DNA of 27,707 nucleotides from CAZWSC01 sp964636385. GTDB lineage: Bacteria; Eisenbacteria; RBG-16-71-46; CAIMUX01. The DNA is taken from the NCBI GenBank assembly GCA_964636385.1, contig CAZWSC010000080.1:1-27707 (forward strand), written 5' to 3'. The translations under genes and the position numbers were made by a program. Positions 15,756-25,500 of this stretch are shown piece after piece. The first letter of the stretch is position 1. Every line of letters starts with the position of its first letter. The notes below the pieces were generated by a model that searched no databases, was not told the DNA's origin, and saw nothing but the letters and a program-made list of their open reading frames with translations.

Positions 15756-17669
15756 ATGCGGACCATGGCGACAAGCACAAAGAACACGACTTCACGCCTT
15801 TGTTGCATTGGCCGGCGGAACAGGCACCTCCTGCGATTGGTTCCGGCGATGCTGTTGATCATTGCGGCAGCCGGTGCCTGCCCTGCCGGCGAAAACCCCG
15901 GGTCCGGCACCGCCGCTCAGGCTCTCACGACGGGGGCTGTCCGGACAGTGGCGGACGATTATGACCGGACCGCCGCCTCCCTTGAGGCATACCAGAGGGC
16001 CCGAAGCGCCCGGAAGTCCGGAGATGTTACCGGGGCCATATCGGCCTACAGGGAAGCATCCATGGCCGACCGCAATGCCCTCGCCCCCCGGGTGGCGATG
16101 GCCCTGGCTCTCACCTTCCGAGATCCATCCGGCGCGGTAGAGGCATGGCGGGGGGCCGCCCGGGGTCTTCTGGAGGACTACCGCAGCCAGAGATGGCTGG
16201 TGCGGAATGCGATCATCCTGGCAGCACTGGCCGGATCCATCGCCGCGGTGCTGCTGAGCACGGGGCTGTTCCTCCGGCACCTTCGGATGATCCATCACAC
16301 CCTCTCCGAAACACTCTCCTGGTCGGTCAGCGCCGGAAGGACCTCTTCCGCCCTCGCGTGGATCATCCTGGCTTTTCCGGCCATGGCCGGCTTCGGGATG
16401 GTTGCGACATCGCTCTTCTACCTCTTTCTGTGTTCGGGCAGGCTCCGTGGAGGCGAAAGGCTGCCGGCCCTGCTTGCAGCGGTGTGGGCAGTTCTGCTCG
16501 GCCCCGCGCTTCTGGCATGCACACCGCTCTGGGGCAGGGCTCCGACGGGCCACGACGCAACCCTGATCGCGGAGGTTCAGGTTGACCCTTCAGGCAGACC
16601 GGCCTCTGCCGCAATCGAGGACTGGCGGACGGACTCTCCCGGTGAGGCGATCCCGCAATACCTGGCCGGGCGTTCGATGCTCGACACCGGTCACCCGGAA
16701 GGGGCAATCGAGCTCTTCAACATGAGCCGCGCATCCGGGGAGATCCCGGTCGCCGTCCTCGACACGAACCTGGGGAACGCCTGGGCCGCCCTGAACAGGG
16801 ACGAGCTGGCCATCCAGCACTACAGGCGGGCCGCAGCAGCGGATGAACACTGTTTCGAAGCGCACTACAACCTGAGTGTCGTGCTGGCGCGAAACGGACG
16901 TTACGTCGAGGCGGACCGGGCCCTGGACAAAGCATCCGCCATCGACCTGGACCGTCTTCGCAGCCTTGGTCGTGACGGAACTCCTCTCCTTCAGGAAAAG
17001 CCTCCTGACGCCAACATGTCCGCCGGGCATCTCTGGTCCCTTGACCTGCAGACCCCGCCCCGTCCGGATCCTCCGGCCGTCCTTGCCGCCCTCTTGCCGT
17101 TGAGAAGCCTGCACTGGGGCGGAGGACTGGCCCTGCTTGCGATTCTGCTCGCGCTCTGGGGCGACCGCTGGTTCAGGCGTCTGCTGGACGTCCATGTATG
17201 CTATCAATGCGGAACGCCGGTCTGCCGCCGCTGCCTCAAGAGGGTGGATCGGAGGGCGTACTGCCGGTCCTGTGCGGAGTCGCTGTGCGGGCTGGGAGCC
17301 GGCGAGAGCACCCGCAGGCTGATCAGAAGGCTTCTGGATGAACGCCCGACCTGGCGGGGCCAGGCGGTCCGGACGCTGACCTGTCTCGTGCCGGGAACAG
17401 GAGCAGTCCTTCGCGGAAACCCGGCGCACGGAGCGCTGGCATCTCTCCTTGCCGGGCTTGCCCTCGCGCTCTGGCTCTTCCCCGCGTGGGGCACCCCATA
17501 TACTCATCTGCCGGGCCCGGGGCTCTGGCACGATCTTGCCCGTTCGGCAGGGCTCGCAACCCTCCTGCTTTCGTACGCAGTCACCATGGCCGGGACACGG
17601 AGTGCGCCCCGCCGCAGGGGCAGCCTGAGGGCGTTCCTCGACCGCGACGTGGACCGGATGGCCGCATGA
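15756..17669 (+). CDS. Polytopic membrane protein with TPR-like repeats and a zinc-ribbon-like domain
   Basis: I do not recognise a named family for the whole 637-residue protein. A hydrophobic segment at 28-43 may be a signal peptide or anchor. A first TPR-like unit (75-125) precedes three membrane helices at about 150-173, 198-226 and 236-258. A second TPR-like region (295-395) contains NLGNAWAALNRDELAIQHYR and HYNLSVVLARNGRYVEADRA. Another helix (446-469) is followed by a treble-clef or double-ribbon cysteine cluster: C482, C485, C490, C493, C503 and C506 (CYQCGTPVCRRC, YCRSC). Two more helices close the protein. No enzymatic motif is visible; a scaffold or assembly role is inference. The ATG at 15756 has only a weak GGCGG upstream, and the ATG at 15765 is an alternative. 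It is probably cotranscribed with the DUF4388 gene 13 bases downstream. Confidence 0.8.
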   Translation: MRTMATSTKNTTSRLCCIGRRNRHLLRLVPAMLLIIAAAGACPAGENPGSGTAAQALTTGAVRTVADDYDRTAASLEAYQRARSARKSGDVTGAISAYREASMADRNALAPRVAMALALTFRDPSGAVEAWRGAARGLLEDYRSQRWLVRNAIILAALAGSIAAVLLSTGLFLRHLRMIHHTLSETLSWSVSAGRTSSALAWIILAFPAMAGFGMVATSLFYLFLCSGRLRGGERLPALLAAVWAVLLGPALLACTPLWGRAPTGHDATLIAEVQVDPSGRPASAAIEDWRTDSPGEAIPQYLAGRSMLDTGHPEGAIELFNMSRASGEIPVAVLDTNLGNAWAALNRDELAIQHYRRAAAADEHCFEAHYNLSVVLARNGRYVEADRALDKASAIDLDRLRSLGRDGTPLLQEKPPDANMSAGHLWSLDLQTPPRPDPPAVLAALLPLRSLHWGGGLALLAILLALWGDRWFRRLLDVHVCYQCGTPVCRRCLKRVDRRAYCRSCAESLCGLGAGESTRRLIRRLLDERPTWRGQAVRTLTCLVPGTGAVLRGNPAHGALASLLAGLALALWLFPAWGTPYTHLPGPGLWHDLARSAGLATLLLSYAVTMAGTRSAPRRRGSLRAFLDRDVDRMAA

Positions 17670-17682
17670 ACTGGAGCGATCG

Positions 17683-18819
17683 ATGTCACTGAGCGGAAAT
17701 CTCGGCGACTTTTCCGTCCTCGAAACCCTGCAGATCATAGGGATGCAGAAGAAGACGGGCACCCTGGAAATCGAATCGGGTCGCAGGATACGGGAGCTTC
17801 ATTTCCACGAAGGGAGAATACTCGACTGCCGCCCCGCAAGGCCCGACATGCCGGATCCCTTCCTGGAAACCCTGGTGGGTCTTGGACGCTGCGATGCAGC
17901 CTCCGCCCGCCGCATGCGCTCCCTCCCCTCTGCAGAGGCGGACAGGGCGATCCGCAGCGAATGCGCACTGGACGAGAAGAGCTTCCTCTCGCTTCGGGCC
18001 CTGGTTCTGCAGGGGATCGTCGACTCGGTCCTGCTCTGGGACCGGGGGAAGTTCAGGTTTCACTCGCACCCCGTCGCGCCTCCGGGGAGCGGAGCCTGGA
18101 ACGTGGAACAGGTGCTTCTGGAATCGATGCGCAGGCTGGATGAGGCAGCCGACCTCAAGACGGGCGTCTTCGTGCTCCATGGCATCCCGAGACGCACCGG
18201 CGCCGCCCCGGAGGGCGACGACGGCAGATCCCCTGCCGAGGCGGAGGTCGAGCGTTCGATGCTCCGTCTGAGTGACGGCAGGAACACTCTGCAGGATCTG
18301 ATCAGGATCACCGGGCTGGCCGAGTACGACGTGCTCGCGGCGGCCCGCAGCCTGACCTCCCGCGGACTCACGGAGATCGTTCCGATCCGCAGGCAGGGAT
18401 CAGGCCCACAGCTTCTGATCGAGCACCCGAGAAGGCTGCGCAGCCCTTTGCTCCCGGCTGTCCTCGTTCTGATATGCGCAGCCTGCGTGGGGTCCGGGTG
18501 GATCCTCCGGGGTCTGACCCGCACCGACACCTGGCCTCCCGTCGCCCAGTCACTCAGTCAGCGGGCCGAAATCGATCGCTACAGGGCTCTCCTCCACACC
18601 CTGGAAGTACACCTGGCACGCTACGGGCAGTACCCCGATCAGCTCGGCCGGCTCGCCGGAGAGGGTATATGGCCCGAGGGGGATCGGGCATGGCTGGAAG
18701 GGATCAGCTACGTCAGGGATCCGGGCGGACGGGACTACACCCTGCATCCCGACCGGGAGAGGATCCAGTCTGCGGCTGAGACGAGGTCATCCACCACGGC
18801 GTCTGGCTTCGGCGACTGA
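17683..18819 (+). CDS. DUF4388 (PATAN) domain protein with membrane helix and pilin-like C-terminus
   Basis: The product is 378 residues. The N-terminus (2-50) matches the DUF4388/PATAN pattern, LSGNLGDFSVLETLQIIG then KTGTLEIESGRRIRELHFHE, a domain found in PatA-like and gliding/signalling proteins and thought to mediate protein contacts. A central region (190-235, TLQDLIRITGLAEYDVLAAA) looks like a helical or winged-helix unit. A membrane helix at about 254-277 follows. The last part (295-355) has the spacing of type II pseudopilin globular domains: an alpha-helical LLHTLEVHLARYGQYPDQL, then YVRDPGGRDYTLHP. The ATG at 17683 has GGAG about six bases upstream. Its final 85 bases overlap, in the opposite direction, the end of the WaaF-GmhB gene. 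A role in regulated secretion or polarity is inference. Confidence 0.82.
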   Translation: MSLSGNLGDFSVLETLQIIGMQKKTGTLEIESGRRIRELHFHEGRILDCRPARPDMPDPFLETLVGLGRCDAASARRMRSLPSAEADRAIRSECALDEKSFLSLRALVLQGIVDSVLLWDRGKFRFHSHPVAPPGSGAWNVEQVLLESMRRLDEAADLKTGVFVLHGIPRRTGAAPEGDDGRSPAEAEVERSMLRLSDGRNTLQDLIRITGLAEYDVLAAARSLTSRGLTEIVPIRRQGSGPQLLIEHPRRLRSPLLPAVLVLICAACVGSGWILRGLTRTDTWPPVAQSLSQRAEIDRYRALLHTLEVHLARYGQYPDQLGRLAGEGIWPEGDRAWLEGISYVRDPGGRDYTLHPDRERIQSAAETRSSTTASGFGD

Positions 18820-20408
18820 GCTCCGGGTTCATCTCCCGGAGAGGCCGTCGCGCCGGGAGACTCCTCTGCTTCCCGCCCGTAACCGGTGCGGACGAGAATC
18901 GTGCGGACCCCCGCGTTCCTTCCCGCCTCCACGTCCGGCCCGTTGTCCCCGATCATGAAGCTCTGGCCGAGATCCAGGTCGAGCGAATGGGCTGATCGTC
19001 TTAGCATTCCGGGGAGGGGCTTTCTGCAGGCGCATCGACCCGTGTAGTCGGGATGATGTGGACAGAACTCGATTCCGTCCAGATGGACCCCCTCGTTCCT
19101 GAGCAGTTCCTCCATCCGGAGATGTATCGACCGCAGCCCGTCTTCATCAAGCAGGCCCCGGGCGACAGCAGACTGATTGGTGGCCACGACAAGGGCAAAC
19201 CCGGCGTCCCGAAGCCGCCGCAGTGCATCCCCGGCACCGGGTAGAAGTCTCACCTGGCTTGCGGAGCTCAGGTACGGGACCAGTTCCAGGATCGTGCCGT
19301 CCCGGTCGAGGAAGACCGCCGGCCTGCCGGTTGTGGAGGCGGCAGTCTCCAGCAGATCGTCCAGGGCCAGCCTCACATCGGCGGGCGTGATTGTGGAGAG
19401 GCATTCGATCCGGGTCGGACACTCCCGCGAGAAGCATGGCGAACAAGGAAGCCCGCTGTACAGGATCCGATGACTGTTTCCCCCCGGCCCGGTCCATTGG
19501 GGCGACGTTGAGCCGAAGATGCCGACAACGGGACACCCGGCCGCCTGTGCAAGGTGCATCGCCCCGGAGTCATTGCAGACCGCCGCCCTGCCCCTCGCCA
19601 TCACCGCCATGCTCTCGCGCAGCGTCATCCTTCCCGCCGCCGAAACGGCAACCGCTCCCCCTTTAGCCGAACTGCTGAGGTCGGCTGCAAGCCCTTCGGC
19701 GGCAACCTCCTCATCCCTGCCGCCCGGCATCACCAGGCTCCAGCCTTCCTGCACCAGTCCGCGCCCCAGGACGAGGAAGCGCTCCAGCGGCCAGCGTTTG
19801 GTGAAGCCATATGTCGCACCCGGCGCGAGGAAGATCGTGCGCATTGGATCCAGGCCTGCCTTCACGAACCAGCGGTCAGCCCATTCGATCTCCCCCGCCC
19901 TGAGGGGAAGTCGCCTGGTCTCGGAGGAGAGAGCCCAGGGACTCTCACCGGGCGCCAGCCGGTCCAGCACTGCCGCCGCTGCCTCAGCGTACTGAGTCCG
20001 CAGGTGGCGGGTCCTGACGCCGGGGGCGAGCGGATTGTCCAGAAGCCATCCTCTCCCCTCGGATCTCCTCCCTGTCCGCAATGGAATCCCCGCAAGGGCG
20101 GCCATCAGTGCCGAGGAAAACGAGGGGGGCAGGAGCAGAGCGGCTGAGAAACTCATCCGCCGCATTTCCAGTGCCGCACGGGCCATGCCGAACGGCCGGG
20201 AAGAATCATCCGGAAGCGGCGGGAGAAGGCGAAAGGGGTGGTCGAGCCCTTCGTACAGCGGAGAGGTCCGCGAATTGCCCAGCAGGTAAAGGTCCCAATA
20301 CGGAATCGCCCGGCCGAGACCCAGGACCGCCGGCGCCGCCATAACGCCGTCCCCGATCCAGTTCGGAAGACGGATCAGGCAACGGGGACGCGCAGACTGC
20401 CCGTTCAC
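18735..20408 (-). CDS. Heptosyltransferase (GT9, WaaF-like) fused to a GmhB-like heptose bisphosphate phosphatase
   Basis: A 557-residue two-enzyme fusion for LPS inner-core heptose. Residues ~8-355 are a glycosyltransferase family 9 heptosyltransferase: CLIRLPNWIGDGVMAAPAVL at the N-terminus, FLAPGATYGFTKRWPLERF, VCNDSGAMHLAQAAGCPVVG and FGSTSPQWTGP. Residues ~362-555 are a HAD phosphatase of the GmhB type: FLDRDGT with Asp368 and Asp370, VATNQSAVARG, the zinc-binding loop (C449, H451, C459, C461), Lys463, and MIGDNGPDVEAG. GmhB makes the ADP-heptose precursor upstream of the transferase step, so the fusion joins two steps of one pathway. The start is a GTG overlapping the upstream stop by four bases, with AAGGAGC six bases upstream. 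The C-terminal tail (515-540) is Pro/Ser-rich. Confidence 0.93.
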   Translation of the reverse strand: MNGQSARPRCLIRLPNWIGDGVMAAPAVLGLGRAIPYWDLYLLGNSRTSPLYEGLDHPFRLLPPLPDDSSRPFGMARAALEMRRMSFSAALLLPPSFSSALMAALAGIPLRTGRRSEGRGWLLDNPLAPGVRTRHLRTQYAEAAAAVLDRLAPGESPWALSSETRRLPLRAGEIEWADRWFVKAGLDPMRTIFLAPGATYGFTKRWPLERFLVLGRGLVQEGWSLVMPGGRDEEVAAEGLAADLSSSAKGGAVAVSAAGRMTLRESMAVMARGRAAVCNDSGAMHLAQAAGCPVVGIFGSTSPQWTGPGGNSHRILYSGLPCSPCFSRECPTRIECLSTITPADVRLALDDLLETAASTTGRPAVFLDRDGTILELVPYLSSASQVRLLPGAGDALRRLRDAGFALVVATNQSAVARGLLDEDGLRSIHLRMEELLRNEGVHLDGIEFCPHHPDYTGRCACRKPLPGMLRRSAHSLDLDLGQSFMIGDNGPDVEAGRNAGVRTILVRTGYGREAEESPGATASPGDEPGAQSPKPDAVVDDLVSAADWILSRSGCRV

Positions 20409-22537
20409 CTCACCGCTCCTTCACGACGCAAAGGCATCTCATCGGAAGGGGAGGCGGGGTTCGCCCCGCCCTCTTCCGGATCCTGAAGGGCCCTCATGCG
20501 TCCCAGTGCATCCTCGCGGCGCGGCGTGCCCGGATCCAGCTCCAGGAACCGCCGCAGTGCCGCGACGGCCAGACCACGCCGGCCGCGAGTCTCGAAGATC
20601 CTGGCGAGTTCGTAGTGTGCGGGCCCATAGTCCGGGCGCAACACCACAACCCTGCGTAGAAGGCGCTCGGCGCGATCGTGGAGGCCCTGCTTCATGCATG
20701 CCAGCGCGAAGTTGTACAGGAGTTCGACCGACTCCGGCGCAATGCGCAGACCGTCCTCAAACGCCGAAGCGGCCATCTCGAACTCGCCTTCATGGAGATA
20801 TGCGGCCCCGAGATTGTTGTGGAGCGACACCGCCGTCGGATCCCACTCGATCGCCTGCCTGAAGAGCACTGCCGCTGCGGCAGGATTGCCTGCTTCCATG
20901 TAAGACGCCCCGAGGTTGCCGAGGAACCAGCTCATCGATCCCCCCGGGGCGCGAAGACCCGCGAGTTCATCTTCCGTAAGCGGACGCGTCCACCCCGTAT
21001 CCCCCCGGATTTCGTAGAGACGAAATCCCTCCCTCTCCCCGCTTCCCCAGGTCTGCACAAGGTCTGCGCTGCCCTCCAGAGATCTGTAGAAGGCGCGGGG
21101 CAGTTCCGCGCCGCTCCTCGAGAGATTCTCACGCACCCGCGCCGAAGAGAGAAGCACCCAGCGGAACCCCGGGTACCATCTAGCCCAGTAGGCATAGTCG
21201 TACCGCCCCGGCTGTCTGCTGTCCCGGGGCAGCACGAACATGAGGCGCGATCGGCTGAATGACTCCCCGCCCACCCCCCGGGCCGGAAGAGCGGAGTCGG
21301 ATAGCCAGAGCTCTCCGTTTCCGATCAGGGATTCCAGGTCGCGCAGCAGCTCTTCCCTGATCGAGATCCCCTCCCTTGCCGCCCGTTCGAAACGGGCCCT
21401 CTCCGGGACAAGGAGAGCCAGCACGGACAGACCGGCGACCAGGAGAAGCCAGGCAGGAACTCTGCCCGGCATGATCTGTCCGAGAGAGGCCCCGGCCCAT
21501 GCGGCGAGAACGACGGCCGACGCGTACTGCGTGCTCCCCGGTGTGCGGAGTCCACTGAGGACCGGCAGAAGCACAAGCAGGATCCAGATGCCGGCGCTGA
21601 GCAGAACGGGAGTGCGCCGGCCCCGCCCCCGATGCATCACCCAGCCCGCCAGGCAGAGCAGGAGTGTTGCAGGCCCCAGAACCTTTGCCAGGGTCAGTGA
21701 CGAGAGAATGCCTGGGCCGGCCGCACCACCCCATCCACCGCCCCGCTTCCACTCCCCGATCCAGACAGCCGGGAGACTCTCCAGCCCGGTCAGGTGGCGG
21801 GGCTCGAGAATCAGGCCCAGGAACAGCGCCAGCCCGAACAGCCCGCCCAGGCGCGTGAAGGAGGCACCTCGCAGTCTGTGAACGACCAGTGCGAGCGGCA
21901 CCAGGGGCCACAGGAACGGAAACCAGGCAGAGACCAGGCCCATTGCGATCCCCGCTGATACACCTCCCCGCCCGCGGATCGCCGAGTCCGCAACCCAGAG
22001 AGCCACTGCAGAGGCCGGAACGAAAGCCGCCAGCTCCCGGATCCCCATTGCCGGGATAGGGGAGAGAATCAGGACCGCTCCTGAGAGTCCGGCGCCCGCC
22101 CATCGTCCGCGCACATCGGCGTCCTGCCTCATCATCCGATCCGAAGCGAACATTGCCGCAGCAAGCCTCGCCCCCCCGGCCACGATCAGAACAACCAGAA
22201 GCGCCCATAGACCGCGAAGGATTCCCATCCAGAGCGGGAGGTGGGTTTCCACGAAGCGGGCCCTGTTGCCATCGCCGGAGAAGCGGAATAGAAGCTCCTG
22301 CACTCCGGCCATGAGGTATCCGGACCAGGCAGTGGAAGAGGGGAAGAGCACTTCACCACTTCCCGGAAGGGAGATCCCGAGGATCCGGGCAGCCCTGTCG
22401 AGGATCAGGTCACCCGCTCCCGGGGCAGGAGGGGGGGAGACCAGGTACAGCGCCGCCGCAACAACAAGGATCAGCACGGCCAGGATGGCTGTGCGGCGAA
22501 TGCCCCGAAACCGGCTGACTCCCACTCCGTCTCCCAT
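20405..22537 (-). CDS. Polytopic membrane protein with four C-terminal TPRs
   Basis: The product is 710 residues. The N-terminal ~380 residues carry about nine to ten hydrophobic helices, with a soluble loop (40-100) after the first, a layout like GT-C glycosyltransferases and O-antigen ligase/polymerase-type proteins. I see no diagnostic catalytic motif. A soluble region (385-530) contains YDYAYWARWYPGFRWVLLSS. Four tandem 34-residue TPRs follow at about 536-569, 570-603, 604-637 and 638-671 (for example LHNNLGAAYLHEGEFEMAAS). The ATG at 22537 has a weak ribosome site; an in-frame GTG four codons later has GGGAG upstream and is the alternative. It overlaps the WaaF-GmhB gene by four bases, suggesting a role in LPS or cell-surface glycan assembly; that is inference from context. 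Confidence 0.82.
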   Translation of the reverse strand: MGDGVGVSRFRGIRRTAILAVLILVVAAALYLVSPPPAPGAGDLILDRAARILGISLPGSGEVLFPSSTAWSGYLMAGVQELLFRFSGDGNRARFVETHLPLWMGILRGLWALLVVLIVAGGARLAAAMFASDRMMRQDADVRGRWAGAGLSGAVLILSPIPAMGIRELAAFVPASAVALWVADSAIRGRGGVSAGIAMGLVSAWFPFLWPLVPLALVVHRLRGASFTRLGGLFGLALFLGLILEPRHLTGLESLPAVWIGEWKRGGGWGGAAGPGILSSLTLAKVLGPATLLLCLAGWVMHRGRGRRTPVLLSAGIWILLVLLPVLSGLRTPGSTQYASAVVLAAWAGASLGQIMPGRVPAWLLLVAGLSVLALLVPERARFERAAREGISIREELLRDLESLIGNGELWLSDSALPARGVGGESFSRSRLMFVLPRDSRQPGRYDYAYWARWYPGFRWVLLSSARVRENLSRSGAELPRAFYRSLEGSADLVQTWGSGEREGFRLYEIRGDTGWTRPLTEDELAGLRAPGGSMSWFLGNLGASYMEAGNPAAAAVLFRQAIEWDPTAVSLHNNLGAAYLHEGEFEMAASAFEDGLRIAPESVELLYNFALACMKQGLHDRAERLLRRVVVLRPDYGPAHYELARIFETRGRRGLAVAALRRFLELDPGTPRREDALGRMRALQDPEEGGANPASPSDEMPLRREGAVR

Positions 22538-22573
22538 TTCCGAAATCCGGACTCTTCCCCCGAACAGCCCTGG

Positions 22574-25500
22574 CTAGAAATCCAGCCCCAGCGAAAGATA
22601 CCCGCGAGCCGGGCCGATGTTACGCGACAGGTCGGTCCGCCATGCGAGATCCCAGCGCAGAACAGTGAACCCGATGTTCCATGCCGCAGACAGGCCGTAG
22701 GAGGCGCGTATGTCCCCGAGGCGCCTGTCCCCCCCGTCAGTGCGGAAGGCCCGGAACTCCCCGGTGTTCTCCCATGCCGCTCCGGCGTCGAGGAAGAGCG
22801 CCCCCCTGATCCCGCCCAGGGCCAGCCTGAACGGGAATCCCATCTGAAGATACTCGATCAGCGGGAATCGGAACTCAACATTGACCAGTCCCATCCGCGT
22901 ACCTCGGAACTTGCCGTAAGGATAGCCGCGCAGCGTATAAGGACCGCCCATCCGGAAGTACTGCGGGTCCATGCCATAGCTCGCTGCGCCTATCACGCGG
23001 ACAGCGAATGCATACCTGTGGCGGATGTTGTGGTATCTCCTGATGTCACCAACCAGTGTGCGGAACTGGAGATCTCCCAGGCCTGCCTGAACGCTGAGCC
23101 TGCGGCGTCCTCCGGATATGGGACCAGTGGGTCCCCACGCGGAGTTGTCGTGAACAAGGGCAGCTCCCGGCGCAACGTAGATGTAGTCACCCTTGTCGGC
23201 CCGGTGGACATGCCAGCGGCCGCTGGAGAAGCTCTCCCGGTATACCTCCTCCGACAGAGAAAGCGCCTCGAGGGACCACTCAACCCTTCGGAACCTGCTG
23301 AAGGGACGCTGCAGCGTAAGGTTCGCTCCCCGGAAGATCTGGCTGTGGTACTCATCCTCGGATGCCGTGAAGATGTAGAAGTCGTTCCGGTACTGGAAGA
23401 CGCTCACACCCCAGTTCGTCCGCTTCCGGAGATTGACATAGGAGAAGAGCAGGTCGGAGTCCGAGAGGCTGCCGTAGACGTTGGCCCCGACAAGGATGAT
23501 CTGATCCCCCAGCACATCGGAGAACTGGAGCACGCTCTGCGCAGACAATCCCACGTTGCTGGCGAAGAAACCGTTGGCCGAGACGTAATCCGCGGTGAAA
23601 CGTGCGCGGTATCTGTCGAACTCGAAGCCGGCGGAATCCGGCAGAACGCGCTTCTCCTCGTGAACGGCGGCAACATCGATAACGGGGGACGTGGAATCGG
23701 GAGTCCTGCCGGCCGGACGCATGGTCCTGCCGGGTTCGTGAACCCCGCCGGACTCCGGTCCGTCGAGTCTCTCTATCCTGCGCCACAGGCTGTCGAGGCG
23801 GGCCTCGTCGCGGGACAGCATGCCCGCCACATCCCCGGCCTCCGCGAGCTCCGTGCCGGGGCGGCCCGCCGGATCCGGCTCCGGATCGCCCGGGTCCGGT
23901 GAATCCGAGGCATCCATGTCGGCCGGAGGACCAGAGATTCCGGCCTCAGTGCAGTCTGCCGGATCTGCTCCATCCGCAGGGAGATCCTGAACCGGCAGGA
24001 GAGCCCCGGCCAGAACCGGGGTCCGGGGTTCCTCATCCGGCTCGTGGGAATCCCACAGCAGCATCGGATCCTTGATCGCATAGAGATCCCAGCTTCCCTT
24101 GCTGAACGCGGAGAAGACTGCCCGTCTTCCGTCGCGCGAGAGGGAGAGGGCCGGGCTCGTGGAGGTGACACCGCTGATGCCGGTGATGATATCGGTGATC
24201 CGCCTGTCTTCGCCGGAGTCCAGGTCGCGGATGAAGAGATTGGCGATTCCACTGCGGTCGGAAACGTAGAGAATGCGGCGGCCATCCTGCGAGAAGAACG
24301 GGCTTATGTTAGTTCCGGCCATCCCGTCCAGCGGCTCGACCGCGCCTGTCTCCAGATCCAGGATCGCCAGTTGCGGAGGCGGGTAGATCAGATTCTCGAT
24401 CTCTCCTTCGCCACCCTGGTCGGTCACAAAGACAATCCTTCTTCCGTCGGGCGAGTACCTGGGTTCCTGGGCCCGGTACATGTCGTCGGTGAGCCTTTCA
24501 AGCCGATCGCCGGAGGCCTTCACCCGGTAGAGTGCTGATCTGCCGCCCTTGAGACCCGAGAAGACAATCCACCCGCCGTCAGGGGAGAAGCTGGGACTGA
24601 GGATTCCGTCGAGGCCGGTATCGATCCGCCGGATGATCCTGCCGTCACTGATCCTCTGGATGTGCACCATGTCGCGTCCGCCAGAGGCGGCCACGAAGCA
24701 GATGTGACTGCCGTCAGGCGACCAGTCCATCGCGCTCCTGAAGAAACGCAGACTCTCGTAGTCGGCATCCTGCTCGCCTCGAACCAGCCTGCGCTGAGTC
24801 CTGCCCGTGAGCGCTGATGCAAGAGTCAACTCCGTGTGAAGAGCCCTGTCGGCGAAGTAGACCATCAGCCCGCCATCAGGCGACACGGCGGGGGTGACGC
24901 TGAGTCGTGCCCTGTCCTTCCCGGAATCGGTGAGACGGAATGCGAACTCCCCGGGCTTGACGAGTTCTGCAATCCGCGGCAGATGGCTGCGCCTCATCGC
25001 CTCGGTCCAGTCTTCCGAGAACTTCTCCATGGTCAGACCCACGACCTTCTCGAAGGCGCGCTCCATGGAACGCAGACTGGGCAGCTCCCTGTAGATGTCG
25101 CCTATCTTGTGATCGCCGTATGTGGATCCCAGGTAGTGCAGCAAGGCCTGTCCGTAGCGGTAGACCCGGATATCGTATGTCGAGTCCAGCACCTTGATCG
25201 GGGTGAGATATCCCTGCAGGGCGCCGTCACGCAGCCACATCTCCGTCATGGGATCGATGCCACCGATTGAGAGGTACTCCGCAGTCCCCTCTATGAACCA
25301 CAAAGGAGGCATGTAGGTGGATGGGTTCAGGACCGACCTGTCACCGCTGCCTCCGAGGATGTCCAGCTGGAAGGCATGCACAAGCTCGTGCGTCAGAATG
25401 GTCTCGAACTCGGCATACGATCCGGTCAGCGGCAGGGCAACTCTTCTCCTTGCAATCTCCGTGAAGCCCCCGGTGCCTTCCCCGACCATCCACGGGGTGA

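Noticed and set aside
16590..17762. 390-codon minus-strand open frame opposite the TPR/zinc-ribbon gene
   Set aside because: The plus-strand product has membrane helices, TPRs and a cysteine cluster; the minus frame is Arg/Pro-rich without recognisable features.
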